Shown here: piece after piece, positions 23,499 to 30,923 of the stretch | Layout of the letters: every line of letters starts with the position of its first letter | How positions within the stretch are numbered: the stretch's first letter is position 1 | NCBI GenBank assembly: GCA_001778095.1 | Contig: MFGA01000020.1 | Location: forward strand, 35,426-70,045 | Reading direction: 5' to 3' | Origin: Candidatus Falkowbacteria bacterium RIFOXYA2_FULL_38_12 | GTDB taxonomy: Bacteria; Patescibacteriota; Patescibacteriia; XYB2-FULL-38-15 | DNA length: 34,620 bases | Translations under genes and position numbers: made by a program | The notes under the pieces: generated by a model | Seen by the model: only the letters and a program-made list of their open reading frames with translations | What the model was told of the DNA's origin: nothing | Database searches by the model: none

Positions 23499-25835
23499 AT
23501 GGAAAAAATTAATTTTTTTCTTCAGAGCAATTGGAAAATTTTAGGCCTATGTATTTTATCGGCCAGCTGTTTTAGTTTAGCTTTTTTACCGGAGGATCCG
23601 GCGCTAAAGAGTATTGCCGGGACTGAACTAACTTGTTCGCTTCCGTCCGGCGAGGCGGGCGCGATGGCTCTCGCCAATACTACTTTTTTAAAATCATATC
23701 GCCTTTTGGTTTTCACAAAAATCAACAGTGTTTGGCCAACGAAGGATGGCGGTTATATCGTTTCCGGCACAACCGATCCGAACATAATGTTTATTCCGCC
23801 GGATGGTTTTGTGGCTAAGCTTGATAAAAAGGGTGATATTCAGTGGTTAAAGTTATTAAAAACCACGAACGCCGGTGGCGCGGGGAATCCTTTGGGCGAT
23901 GAAGATGTCCAATCAATCATTGAACTGAAAAATGGCGGATATCTGATGGCCTCAAAGGTTTGGGGTTTTATTACGGCCAAAGAATGGAGTTCGGATAGTG
24001 CGGAGCTGAACAAGATAATGTTTACCAAACTGGACAAAAACGGCAATACGATTTGGAGCAAGTCCATCACTGCGTTTGTGGAAGACGCGAAAAATTCTTT
24101 GTTGGAAACCGCTGATAGCGGTTTTTTATTTTATACCAACATTGTTGATCTTGCTCCCGACAAAAGAGGGGAGGACAGCGATGTTTATCAGGATCAACCC
24201 TATGCCTCGCTTAAAGTTTTTAAATTTGATAAGAACGGCGTTATCCAATGGTCAAAAAATATAAAAAATTTCATATCTCGCAAAAATGATTCTTATTTGG
24301 TTTCAACGCCAGATGGAGGCTATGCTTTGGCGGGTAATATAACCCAGACGAATTCGGAGAAAATTCCTCCTTACAATTACGATACTTATCCGGGGTTTGC
24401 CAAATTTAACAAAAATTTTGATTTTGAATGGGCAAGAAGCCTTGAGGGAATCCCACTTGAAATGGCAACGGTTATCTTTAAGCCAAATGGAGTTCCGGAG
24501 ATGGGCTGGAAAGAAGTGCGCCAAGGAGCCAGTATTATTCATGGTCTTATTCAAACGCAAGATAAAGGCTATCTTGTGTTGGGAATTGGGCCTGCGGCAT
24601 TGTCTTTAGTGACAGACAGTCAGGGTTTAAATTCAAACTCAAAACCCAAAGGTTCTTTTGTCGGGTTTAAATTTGATTCTTTGGGGAATATGGAATGGGT
24701 TAAAAAAATGACCTTGAGTTTTAATGATTTTACCTCACCGGTAACGGATTTTTCTTTGTCCCCAACGGCTGACAACAAAATGATAATTACCGGCCCGATC
24801 TTGTGGGCGGATAATGACTATCAGGAAAAAATTAAAAAGGCTAACGCCGACCGTGATTTATATTGTGAAAAATATCAAATCAGTGAAGAGTGGTGCAAGG
24901 CTAATATAATAACCAATATTGAGGATAGCGAACAAACCAAACAAGACTGGGAAAAAGTTCATGAGGCCTACGTAATCGTTCAGGACTCTTTTCGTCCGGG
25001 TATTTTTGTAATGAAAACAGATCAGGAATTAAATGCCAGTTGGGCAAAGATAATCAATCCGCATCGTGGCGCCATTAACTATTCCTTGAAGCCAACCTCG
25101 GATAGCGGGGTCATTATTGCCGGTGAATATGAAACTACAGTGGTTCAATCAGTTATTCTCGATAGTGTTACTTATTATAAAGATGGTTTTTTAATAAAAA
25201 TGGATGCCAGTGGCAATGTTAAAAATGATGCCGATTGGATTCAAAATTATGATGGTGAGATTGTCACGGAGATGATGACCCCCTATGCCACTTCAATGAC
25301 CTTGAGCGGCGTTAAAGAACTGTATTCGGTTAAATTAACAAATCGCGCGCCAACATTTTCTCTTTACAAAAAGGCAAAAACCACCGCTTATTCCACCTTT
25401 AATAGCTCTCTTGAGACTCTCTGTCCTTTTGCTCCGGCAGTTTCCGCGCACGATGCTCCGCTTCAAAATTCAACCCTCGCTTCAACTGCCAGAAGGACTT
25501 GGCCGCAAATTTATTATGAAAGAGCCGTCCCGGTTGAGCCAATTACCGACAAGAGCTTGATTATTCACAATGATCTTCTGCCGATTTTAAATCAAATCTT
25601 TGATAATAGAATCAAGCTGACGGACAATATGAGCGGAACAATGCTCAGCTATATGTTTAGCAGTATTATTACCAAAGATGACGTTATAGAGGTGAAAAAT
25701 TATCTTGAGGGTCTTGGCTATAAAACTTATGACGAAGGGACGAGCCAGCTAACGATGTATAAACCGGGTTATTTTTTAGTCCTGACTTTTTCTACGAACA
25801 ATAAAGATAAGGCATTTTTAGATGTGACGTATTAA
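23499..25835 (+). CDS. Large exported protein with a predicted seven-bladed beta-propeller and a C-terminal alpha/beta domain
   Basis: The 778-aa protein starts with a signal-like helix (about 12-30, with a Cys at 24 that might be a non-canonical lipobox, SASC). From about 74 to 600 there are seven units of one pattern: a strand with DGGY-x-(V/L), a variable loop, then KLDKxGxxxWxK. Clear examples are KDGGYIVSG...KLDKKGDIQWLK, FKFDKNGVIQWSK, PDGGYALAG and DKGYLVLG...FKFDSLGNMEW. Seven units suggest a closed propeller. Unit 6 is enlarged by an insertion with two Cys. A linker follows, then a domain (about 685-778) that seems to recur in the genes at 25893 and 27466. Function unknown; surface binding is likely. 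Confidence 0.75.
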   Translation: MEKINFFLQSNWKILGLCILSASCFSLAFLPEDPALKSIAGTELTCSLPSGEAGAMALANTTFLKSYRLLVFTKINSVWPTKDGGYIVSGTTDPNIMFIPPDGFVAKLDKKGDIQWLKLLKTTNAGGAGNPLGDEDVQSIIELKNGGYLMASKVWGFITAKEWSSDSAELNKIMFTKLDKNGNTIWSKSITAFVEDAKNSLLETADSGFLFYTNIVDLAPDKRGEDSDVYQDQPYASLKVFKFDKNGVIQWSKNIKNFISRKNDSYLVSTPDGGYALAGNITQTNSEKIPPYNYDTYPGFAKFNKNFDFEWARSLEGIPLEMATVIFKPNGVPEMGWKEVRQGASIIHGLIQTQDKGYLVLGIGPAALSLVTDSQGLNSNSKPKGSFVGFKFDSLGNMEWVKKMTLSFNDFTSPVTDFSLSPTADNKMIITGPILWADNDYQEKIKKANADRDLYCEKYQISEEWCKANIITNIEDSEQTKQDWEKVHEAYVIVQDSFRPGIFVMKTDQELNASWAKIINPHRGAINYSLKPTSDSGVIIAGEYETTVVQSVILDSVTYYKDGFLIKMDASGNVKNDADWIQNYDGEIVTEMMTPYATSMTLSGVKELYSVKLTNRAPTFSLYKKAKTTAYSTFNSSLETLCPFAPAVSAHDAPLQNSTLASTARRTWPQIYYERAVPVEPITDKSLIIHNDLLPILNQIFDNRIKLTDNMSGTMLSYMFSSIITKDDVIEVKNYLEGLGYKTYDEGTSQLTMYKPGYFLVLTFSTNNKDKAFLDVTY

Positions 25836-25892
25836 TTTATTTTATTTTTTAATTAAAATCCGAGATAAGTTTTTTCGGAATAACAAAAAATT

Positions 25893-26396
25893 ATGTCTAA
25901 AAAATTTTTCAGCGCCATATTTGTTTTAGTTGGCGTTTTGATGTTTGCGGGCGCCGGTTGTGGTAGTAAAAGCCTTGTTGATGGGGAGCAAACGAATAAT
26001 GATCCGTCGGTTGTAAACCAAGATCAAGGTATACCAGACACTATTGCGACAGAGTCCCCGGACAAATTTTATAATTCAGTCGAAGAAATAGCGACGCCGG
26101 CCGGCTTGCCAAGCGAATTAAAATCTATTTTAAACGAAGCTTGCGGTGAAGTTAAATTAACGGATATAGCTGGGGGTTTTTCAGATTCGGGAAATAATTT
26201 GTTGTTTTATACTTGGAAAAATAAACCAACAGCAGGGAAATTGATAAGTCTTTTTGAGGAGAATGGGTACAAGGTAGAAACAGTATTGGGCGAGACACTC
26301 CTTGCCAAGAAGGGGAATCTTTCAGTTGGCGTTCAGTGGATCGCATCAAATCTGGAGGCAGAACAGCAAATTCTTGTTGAATTAACAAGGGAATAA
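25893..26396 (+). CDS. Lipoprotein of unknown function in the exported cluster
   Basis: The 167-aa product has a signal peptide ending FAGAGC, with C23 the likely lipidated residue. A polar, low-complexity linker (about 27-70) follows. The C-terminal domain (about 75-167) has LKSILNEACGEVKLTD, a strand with LLFYTWK, a helix with KLISLFEENGYKVE, and strands with ETLLAKKG and LSVGVQW. Its order of elements matches the C-terminal domains of the 778-aa and 211-aa neighbours. It lies 57 bp after the propeller gene and 26 bp before the cysteine-rich gene. Confidence 0.72.
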   Translation: MSKKFFSAIFVLVGVLMFAGAGCGSKSLVDGEQTNNDPSVVNQDQGIPDTIATESPDKFYNSVEEIATPAGLPSELKSILNEACGEVKLTDIAGGFSDSGNNLLFYTWKNKPTAGKLISLFEENGYKVETVLGETLLAKKGNLSVGVQWIASNLEAEQQILVELTRE

Positions 26397-26422
26397 AAAC
26401 GAAAAATATAAATTAGATTTTT

Positions 26423-27349
26423 ATGAAAATCAAACTTTTAATTTTGGCGGCACTAATAGTATTTCTAGCCACGGGTACGGTTTTTGCCCAACTTGACACC
26501 GACGGAACGGGATTTGACCCAACGCAATTTGACATCACGAAGGACAAAACTAAAAATTTTATGACCGCTCCTACCGGGAAAATGACAGATGAGATTGATA
26601 TGGAAATGGTGGCGCGTATTTCAGTCTGTCATAAAGGGACATCTATATCAGAAAAAGAATTCAATGTTTTAAAAGTGCCTTACGACATAACCTCCCTTGA
26701 ATTTGTGGCATATTATATACAGCGTTTGCAAGGTGGCGAAGGAGCAAGCCAATTTTTGGAAAAGTGGGCGTCAAGGATGCCCGGGTTAGTGGCAGCCGTA
26801 AAAGCTAAGGGTTGTAAATTTGGAGTCGAGCCGGAGCCGTCTGCTCTAGAAAAATGTAACGGTTATTGCTCAATGAGCAATGTTTGCTCGGCTGGAGCAA
26901 TAAATAAAGGTTTAACTGATTGTCAGTCTCAGAAGAAATGCCATTCGTGCGGTTTTTTAGGCTTAAAAAAATGTTGCGAATATCTGCCCACTACTTGTTG
27001 CGAATATCCAAAGCCAGTGACTGATTGTAGCACGGGGATGTGCACTTACAATGATTGTCCAGAGGGGACGCAAGAAGTTGGTCCTGCCAATTGCGGAGAA
27101 GCAGAGGATTGCGAGACCTGTTGGGGACTGTTTAAATGTTGCAAGCAAAAACAGACAAAGTGTTGTATGGCAATAGATAATACCGAATGCGCGCGGGGAA
27201 CTTGTCAGAACGGCAATACTTGTCCCAAGGGATTTAAAAATGCTGGAATGGCCGATTGCGGTTCTTATGAGGAGGTTCATAGCTGTGGTTTTTGGGGAAT
27301 TGCCGAATGTAAAGATCCAGCCCCCAGAACTTGTTGTCAGCCGGAATAG
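26423..27349 (+). CDS. Secreted cysteine-rich repeat protein
   Basis: The 308-aa protein has a clean signal peptide, likely cut after VFA (residue 22). A domain of about 120 residues with two Cys (ISVCHKG and GCKFG) comes first. Three tandem modules of about 53 residues follow (about 143-199, 200-252, 253-308). The first two have ten cysteines each in the order C-x3-C-x(4-5)-C-x(9-10)-C-x5-C-x2-C-x6-CC-x6-CC; the third keeps eight. Such dense, regular cysteines imply disulfides in an oxidising exterior. I recognise no known knot, EGF or TIL pattern. The position among other exported proteins suggests a shared surface structure. Confidence 0.72.
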   Translation: MKIKLLILAALIVFLATGTVFAQLDTDGTGFDPTQFDITKDKTKNFMTAPTGKMTDEIDMEMVARISVCHKGTSISEKEFNVLKVPYDITSLEFVAYYIQRLQGGEGASQFLEKWASRMPGLVAAVKAKGCKFGVEPEPSALEKCNGYCSMSNVCSAGAINKGLTDCQSQKKCHSCGFLGLKKCCEYLPTTCCEYPKPVTDCSTGMCTYNDCPEGTQEVGPANCGEAEDCETCWGLFKCCKQKQTKCCMAIDNTECARGTCQNGNTCPKGFKNAGMADCGSYEEVHSCGFWGIAECKDPAPRTCCQPE

Positions 27350-27465
27350 AATAGATCTCTTCGCAACTCTACCGTGGGGTCCAAAATTCTTTATTTATAA
27401 CAGAGTAATTGAAGCTCAAAGGTCAAAAATAACAAATTTAATTTATTTTAACAGATAAAACGCAT

Positions 27466-28101
27466 ATGGATAAAAAAACAAAAACAATTATTGTCGTAGT
27501 GTTGGTGGTTGGTGTCATCGGCGGTTTATATTATGGCGTCAATCGTTGGCGCGAACAACGGCTCGCCAATCAAATTTTAAAAGAAGCTTATGGTCTTAAT
27601 ACGGGTGTGCTGGGAGGGTTGCTTGGTGGCAGTGTCCAAGAGAAAATAGCCAAAGAAATGGCCAAGGAAGCCGCCAAAAACGAATTGCAACAAGCGGAGG
27701 ACGAAGCTAAGGAAGCTGCTAAGACGCCAGAAGACAGATACGATGAAACCGAGGAAATGGCGACTTACGATGATAATTCTAAATTCGCGGCGGACGAAGC
27801 GAGAAAAATTATAGAAAAGGTATTCGGTAAAACCAAACTGGTTTCTGTCTATAGTAACGCGTATGGTTCTGAGAATTCAGTTTCCAGTATGATGGAATTC
27901 AAGATCTCTCGCCTGGCAACAGGAGCGGATTTAAGTGCGCTCAATAAAGCGCTTACCGATAAAGGTTTGCCGATTATACAAAGTGGCATAGCAGACAAAA
28001 CTGCCACGGTAATGTCCGGCAATGATAATAATGTTTACTCTTTTGGTTTTGAGATTGGCGAACAAACAGTAAATGCCAATATTATGGTAATCAGTGAATA
28101 A
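27466..28101 (+). CDS. Membrane-anchored protein of the exported cluster
   Basis: The 211-aa product has one N-terminal membrane helix (about 6-26) and a glycine-rich turn (GVLGGLLGGS). A charged, Ala/Glu/Lys-rich coiled-coil-like stretch (about 58-95) follows. The C-terminal domain (about 105-211) has ARKIIEKVFGKTKLV, MMEFKIS, ALNKALTDKGLPI, TATVMSG and YSFGFEIG. The layout of helix, strands, helix, strands parallels the C-terminal domains of the two exported neighbours. It starts 116 bp after the cysteine-rich gene. No function can be assigned. Confidence 0.65.
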   Translation: MDKKTKTIIVVVLVVGVIGGLYYGVNRWREQRLANQILKEAYGLNTGVLGGLLGGSVQEKIAKEMAKEAAKNELQQAEDEAKEAAKTPEDRYDETEEMATYDDNSKFAADEARKIIEKVFGKTKLVSVYSNAYGSENSVSSMMEFKISRLATGADLSALNKALTDKGLPIIQSGIADKTATVMSGNDNNVYSFGFEIGEQTVNANIMVISE

Positions 28102-28125
28102 TTTAATTAATAAAATTTATTTTTT

Positions 28126-28455
28126 ATGGCGCAAAATACAGTAGGCGGAGGAGGCAAAAATACCACAATGGCAATTATTGCCTATCTTCTTTTCTTTGTT
28201 CCCCTTTTAACCGGCGACGCGAAGAAAGATTCATTCGTAAAATATCATACTAAGCAGGGTTTAGTTTTGTTTTTGTTAGCGGTATTGATAACTGTGGTAG
28301 GGTGGTTTATCCCATTTTATTTTTGGTGGACGATTCGCTGGATTTTAAATTTGGGAATACTGGTATTGTTAATTATTGGCATTAGTAATGCGGTCGGCGG
28401 AAAAGAAGCGCCATTACCTCTTATCGGCAAGTTTTCGGATGTTTTCAAGTTCTAA
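28126..28455 (+). CDS. DUF4870/Tic20-like membrane protein, copy 1
   Basis: The 109-aa protein has three membrane segments. It carries the pattern AYLLFFVPLL, then FVKYHTKQGL, IPFYFW and a C-terminal APLPLIGK. These match the DUF4870/Tic20-like family, whose bacterial members are uncharacterised. A paralogue lies at 29900-30244. The gene is 24 bp after the 211-aa gene and closes that run. Confidence 0.85.
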   Translation: MAQNTVGGGGKNTTMAIIAYLLFFVPLLTGDAKKDSFVKYHTKQGLVLFLLAVLITVVGWFIPFYFWWTIRWILNLGILVLLIIGISNAVGGKEAPLPLIGKFSDVFKF

Positions 28456-28474
28456 TTAGAATTTTAAACTAAAA

Positions 28475-28547
28475 AGATTTTATCGGAGAAGGGGACGCGG
28501 CAGTATCGCAGTTTTTGTTATGGACGGTCGCGTCTCCCCGATAATCT
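28475..28547. repeat. Long imperfect hairpin between genes
   Basis: The left arm AGATTTTATCGGAGAAGGGG, continuing ACGCG (28475-28499), pairs with the right arm CGCGTCTCCCCGATAATCT (28529-28547). There are two small bulges and a loop of about 29 nt. It is followed by no strong T-run, so it may be a structured RNA, a decayed repeat or an attenuated terminator for the preceding run. It ends 25 bp before the MITE-like element. Confidence 0.45.
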
Positions 28548-28571
28548 GAAGTTTAATGGTTATAAATATAA

Positions 28572-28733
28572 TAGACACACTGCATAATAATCCTTTCTAC
28601 TGCAACTAGTAATTTTGGCTGCAAATTTACAAAAGCTCCTCCTCTTATATTGCATATAAACATCGTCGCTTTTCTAAATTTTCGCCTAAAATTACTTCGT
28701 TTCGTAACGAAAGATTATTATGCAGTGGGTCTA
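28572..28733 (-). mobile_element. MITE-like element, copy 1 (162 bp)
   Basis: The ends are inverted repeats. The left end TAGACACACTGCATAATA and the right end read on the other strand, TAGACCCACTGCATAATA, differ at one of 18 positions; similarity continues to about 26 bp. Both ends begin with TA. Read on the minus strand, the element matches copy 2 (32952-33112) at both ends and in the flanking CTTTCGTT(A/G)CGAAA and TTG(C/T)AG(C/T)AGAAAG stretches. No ORF belongs to it. It ends 6 bp before the start of the phosphatidyltransferase gene. Confidence 0.8.
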
Positions 28734-28739
28734 AAGAAG

Positions 28740-29276
28740 ATGTCTAGCCAACTAAATATTCCAAACATTTTAAGTATTTTTAGAATCATTTTGACTTTTG
28801 TCTTTGGTATTTTATTAATTTATAATTATAGGTTTTTAGCGCTGGGGATTTTTTTATTAGCCGGGATCACTGATATTTTGGACGGATATTTGGCAAGAAA
28901 AAACGGACAAGTGACAGTCTTGGGAAGAATTTTGGATCCGGCCGCGGACAGGCTTTTGATGATTTTGGCTTTTCTAATTTTATTTTTAAAATACAGCTTA
29001 CCTTTTTGGCTCCTTGCTCTTGCTTTTGCCTATCACATCATAATCGCTCTTGGTTGGCTTTATATTTTTAAGTATAAAAAAATTACGCTGCCTCATATTT
29101 TTTGGGGAAAACTAAACGCGGTTATTGAAAGTATCATGATTTGCGTCGTTATTTTGAATTTTTATCCATCAATATTTTTTATTATAACCGCCGGATCGCT
29201 TACTTTTTCTTTTTCATTTTATTTTTATAAATTTATTAAAGTTATTCTGAAAAGAGAAGCGGGGGCGCCAATATGA
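28740..29276 (+). CDS. CDP-alcohol phosphatidyltransferase (PgsA-like)
   Basis: The ATG at 28740 gives 178 residues starting MSSQLNIPNILSIFRI. A longer frame from 28650 runs through the MITE-like element and is rejected. The family motif D-x2-D-G-x2-A-R-x8-G-x3-D-x3-D is complete: D45, D48-G49, A52-R53, G62, D66, D70. About five to six membrane helices follow. The enzyme joins a CDP-lipid to an alcohol, most likely glycerol 3-phosphate (phosphatidylglycerophosphate synthase). Its stop overlaps the ATG of the CarS-like gene by 4 bp, so CDP-lipid formation and use are coupled genetically. Confidence 0.9.
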   Translation: MSSQLNIPNILSIFRIILTFVFGILLIYNYRFLALGIFLLAGITDILDGYLARKNGQVTVLGRILDPAADRLLMILAFLILFLKYSLPFWLLALAFAYHIIIALGWLYIFKYKKITLPHIFWGKLNAVIESIMICVVILNFYPSIFFIITAGSLTFSFSFYFYKFIKVILKREAGAPI

Positions 29277-29818
29277 TTTTAATAAAATGCCTTTATTTTA
29301 TGTTGCCGGCGTATCTCGCCAATATGGCCCCTATTTTTGCCCAGAAATCGGGTATTTTAAAATTTTTAGACAAGCCTATTGACGGAGGAAGAAAAGTAAA
29401 AGGGGAACCTGTTTTTGGAGAAAATAAGACTTGGCGGGGATTTGTAGTAGGAATTATTGCCGCTATTTTTATGATTTGGGTCCAATATTTTTTGTACAAA
29501 ATTCCTTTTTTTCAAAACTGGAGCTTAATGAATTACTCGGAAATAAATTTATGGCTTGGCGGATTTTTATTCGGTTTTGGCGCTCTTTTCGGCGATCTCG
29601 TAAAAAGTTTTTTTAAAAGAAGATTTAGGATTCATTCCGGAACGCCGTGGATTCCCTTTGATCAAATGGATTTTATTTTAGGATCCCTAATATTTATTTT
29701 ACCAGTTTATTTCCCATCCCTCCTTGAAACGGTTATTATTCTTGCCGCCAGCCCGTTTCTTCATATTTTAGCCAATAATTTGGGTTTTTATCTACAATTA
29801 AAAAAGACAAAATGGTAA
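29273..29818 (+). CDS. CarS-like CDP-lipid synthase (CDP-archaeol synthase family)
   Basis: The 181-aa membrane protein has the family signature PAYLANMAPIFAQKS, then KPIDGGRK, GENKTWRGFVVG, FFKRRFRIHSGTPW and PFDQMDFILGS. The archaeal enzyme loads CTP onto an unsaturated archaetidic acid; bacterial relatives are thought to use phosphatidic acid in place of CdsA. The 4-bp overlap with the phosphatidyltransferase gene supports a role in supplying its CDP-lipid. The bacterial substrate is inferred. Confidence 0.88.
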   Translation: MILIKCLYFMLPAYLANMAPIFAQKSGILKFLDKPIDGGRKVKGEPVFGENKTWRGFVVGIIAAIFMIWVQYFLYKIPFFQNWSLMNYSEINLWLGGFLFGFGALFGDLVKSFFKRRFRIHSGTPWIPFDQMDFILGSLIFILPVYFPSLLETVIILAASPFLHILANNLGFYLQLKKTKW

Positions 29819-29829
29819 TCTTCCGGGGG

Positions 29830-29858
29830 TTGCCGAGGAGCTCGAAAAGGGCTATAAT
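29830..29858 (+). promoter_or_regulatory. Sigma70-type promoter of the DUF4870-rsmI-metG-cvpA run
   Basis: TTGCCG (29830-29835) and a perfect TATAAT (29853-29858) are separated by 17 bp, 41 bp before the ATG at 29900. The following genes are closely spaced (3, 1 and 24 bp), so this promoter probably drives all four. Confidence 0.75.
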
Positions 29859-29899
29859 TGAAAAACGTTTAAATAATCTTTAATATTAATTTTAAAACT

Positions 29900-30244
29900 A
29901 TGGACGAAGCAATTAACCAAAACGAACCGCAGAAAAAAGATCAGAAGTCTCAAAATACCTTAATGGCTCTTTTAGCCTATATTGTATTTTTTATCCCGCT
30001 TCTTACTGACGCGAAAAACGACGAATTCGTAAAATATCATGTTAAGCAAGGACTGGGCCTCTTTATTTTATCTATTGTCGTAGGGATAATAAATTCAACG
30101 ATTCCTTTTTATTTTTGGTTTATCGGCACAATTCTATGGCTAGGCGTCTTGGTGTTTTTCGTTATTGGGATCATGAACGCTCTTGGCGAAAAAAAGGAAC
30201 CATTGCCTTTAATTGGTAAAATGGCCGAAAAAATAAATATATAG
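29900..30244 (+). CDS. DUF4870/Tic20-like membrane protein, copy 2
   Basis: The 114-aa protein is a clear paralogue of the 28126 product. It shares AYIVFFIPLLT, FVKYHVKQGLGLF, IPFYFW and EPLPLIGK, with three membrane segments. The hydrophilic N-terminus is longer (NQNEPQKKDQKSQN). It is the first gene behind the promoter at 29830 and lies 3 bp before rsmI. Function unknown. Confidence 0.85.
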   Translation: MDEAINQNEPQKKDQKSQNTLMALLAYIVFFIPLLTDAKNDEFVKYHVKQGLGLFILSIVVGIINSTIPFYFWFIGTILWLGVLVFFVIGIMNALGEKKEPLPLIGKMAEKINI

Positions 30245-30247
30245 CCA

Positions 30248-30922
30248 ATGGGAAAACTCTACATTCTAGGAACGCCGATCGGCAATCTGGAAGATATCAC
30301 TTTTAGAGCCATTAAAACCTTGAAAGAGGTTGATTTGATTTTGTGCGAGGATACGAGGCAAACAAAAAAAATTCTTTCTCATTATGAGATTCCGACAAGA
30401 ACAGAAAGCTATCATCACCACAGCAGCCCGGAAAAAGTGGAGAAAATAATAAAATTATTGGAAGATGGTTTGAATATCGCTTTGGTCTCCGATGCCGGCA
30501 CGCCGGGAATTTCCGATCCGGGAGGAAAACTGGTGGAGGCGGTTTTGGAAAAATTTGAAAAAGAAATTAAGATAATTCCCATCCCCGGACCTTCCGCTCT
30601 TGCCACCATCGTCAGTGTTTCCGGTCTTCCTACCGATAAATTTATTTTTTTGGGATTTCCTCCCCACAAAAAAGGAAAAAATAAATTTTTTGAGCAAATA
30701 AAAAGTTTTGATTTCCCGGCAATATATTACGAATCACCACACAGGCTTTTGAAAAATCTAGAACTGGTAAAAGAAATTTTACCGGAGAAAAAAATAGTTT
30801 TAGGGCGCGAGCTGACTAAGATTTTTGAAGAAGTAGTACGGGGGAGTGTGGATGAAGTTTTAGAATATTTTAAAAACAATAAAGATAAGGTAAGGGGGGA
30901 AATAGTTATAATTTTGTATTAA
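30248..30922 (+). CDS. rsmI: 16S rRNA (cytidine1402-2'-O)-methyltransferase
   Basis: The 224-aa AdoMet enzyme of the tetrapyrrole-methylase fold has GTPIGNLEDITFRAIKTL, EDTRQTKKIL, SDAGTPGISDPG, PGPSALATIVSVSGLPTDKF and YESPHRL. It methylates the 2'-hydroxyl of C1402 in the ribosomal decoding centre. Typical RsmI proteins have about 280 residues; the C-terminal extension is absent here, and the protein ends soon after RGEIVII. The stop is 1 bp before metG, so the two translation genes are coupled. Confidence 0.93.
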   Translation: MGKLYILGTPIGNLEDITFRAIKTLKEVDLILCEDTRQTKKILSHYEIPTRTESYHHHSSPEKVEKIIKLLEDGLNIALVSDAGTPGISDPGGKLVEAVLEKFEKEIKIIPIPGPSALATIVSVSGLPTDKFIFLGFPPHKKGKNKFFEQIKSFDFPAIYYESPHRLLKNLELVKEILPEKKIVLGRELTKIFEEVVRGSVDEVLEYFKNNKDKVRGEIVIILY

Positions 30923-30923
30923 T

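Noticed and set aside
28650-28739. Upstream extension of the phosphatidyltransferase frame by 30 codons
   Set aside because: The extension lies almost wholly inside the MITE-like element, and the family's N-terminus begins at MSSQLNIPNILS.
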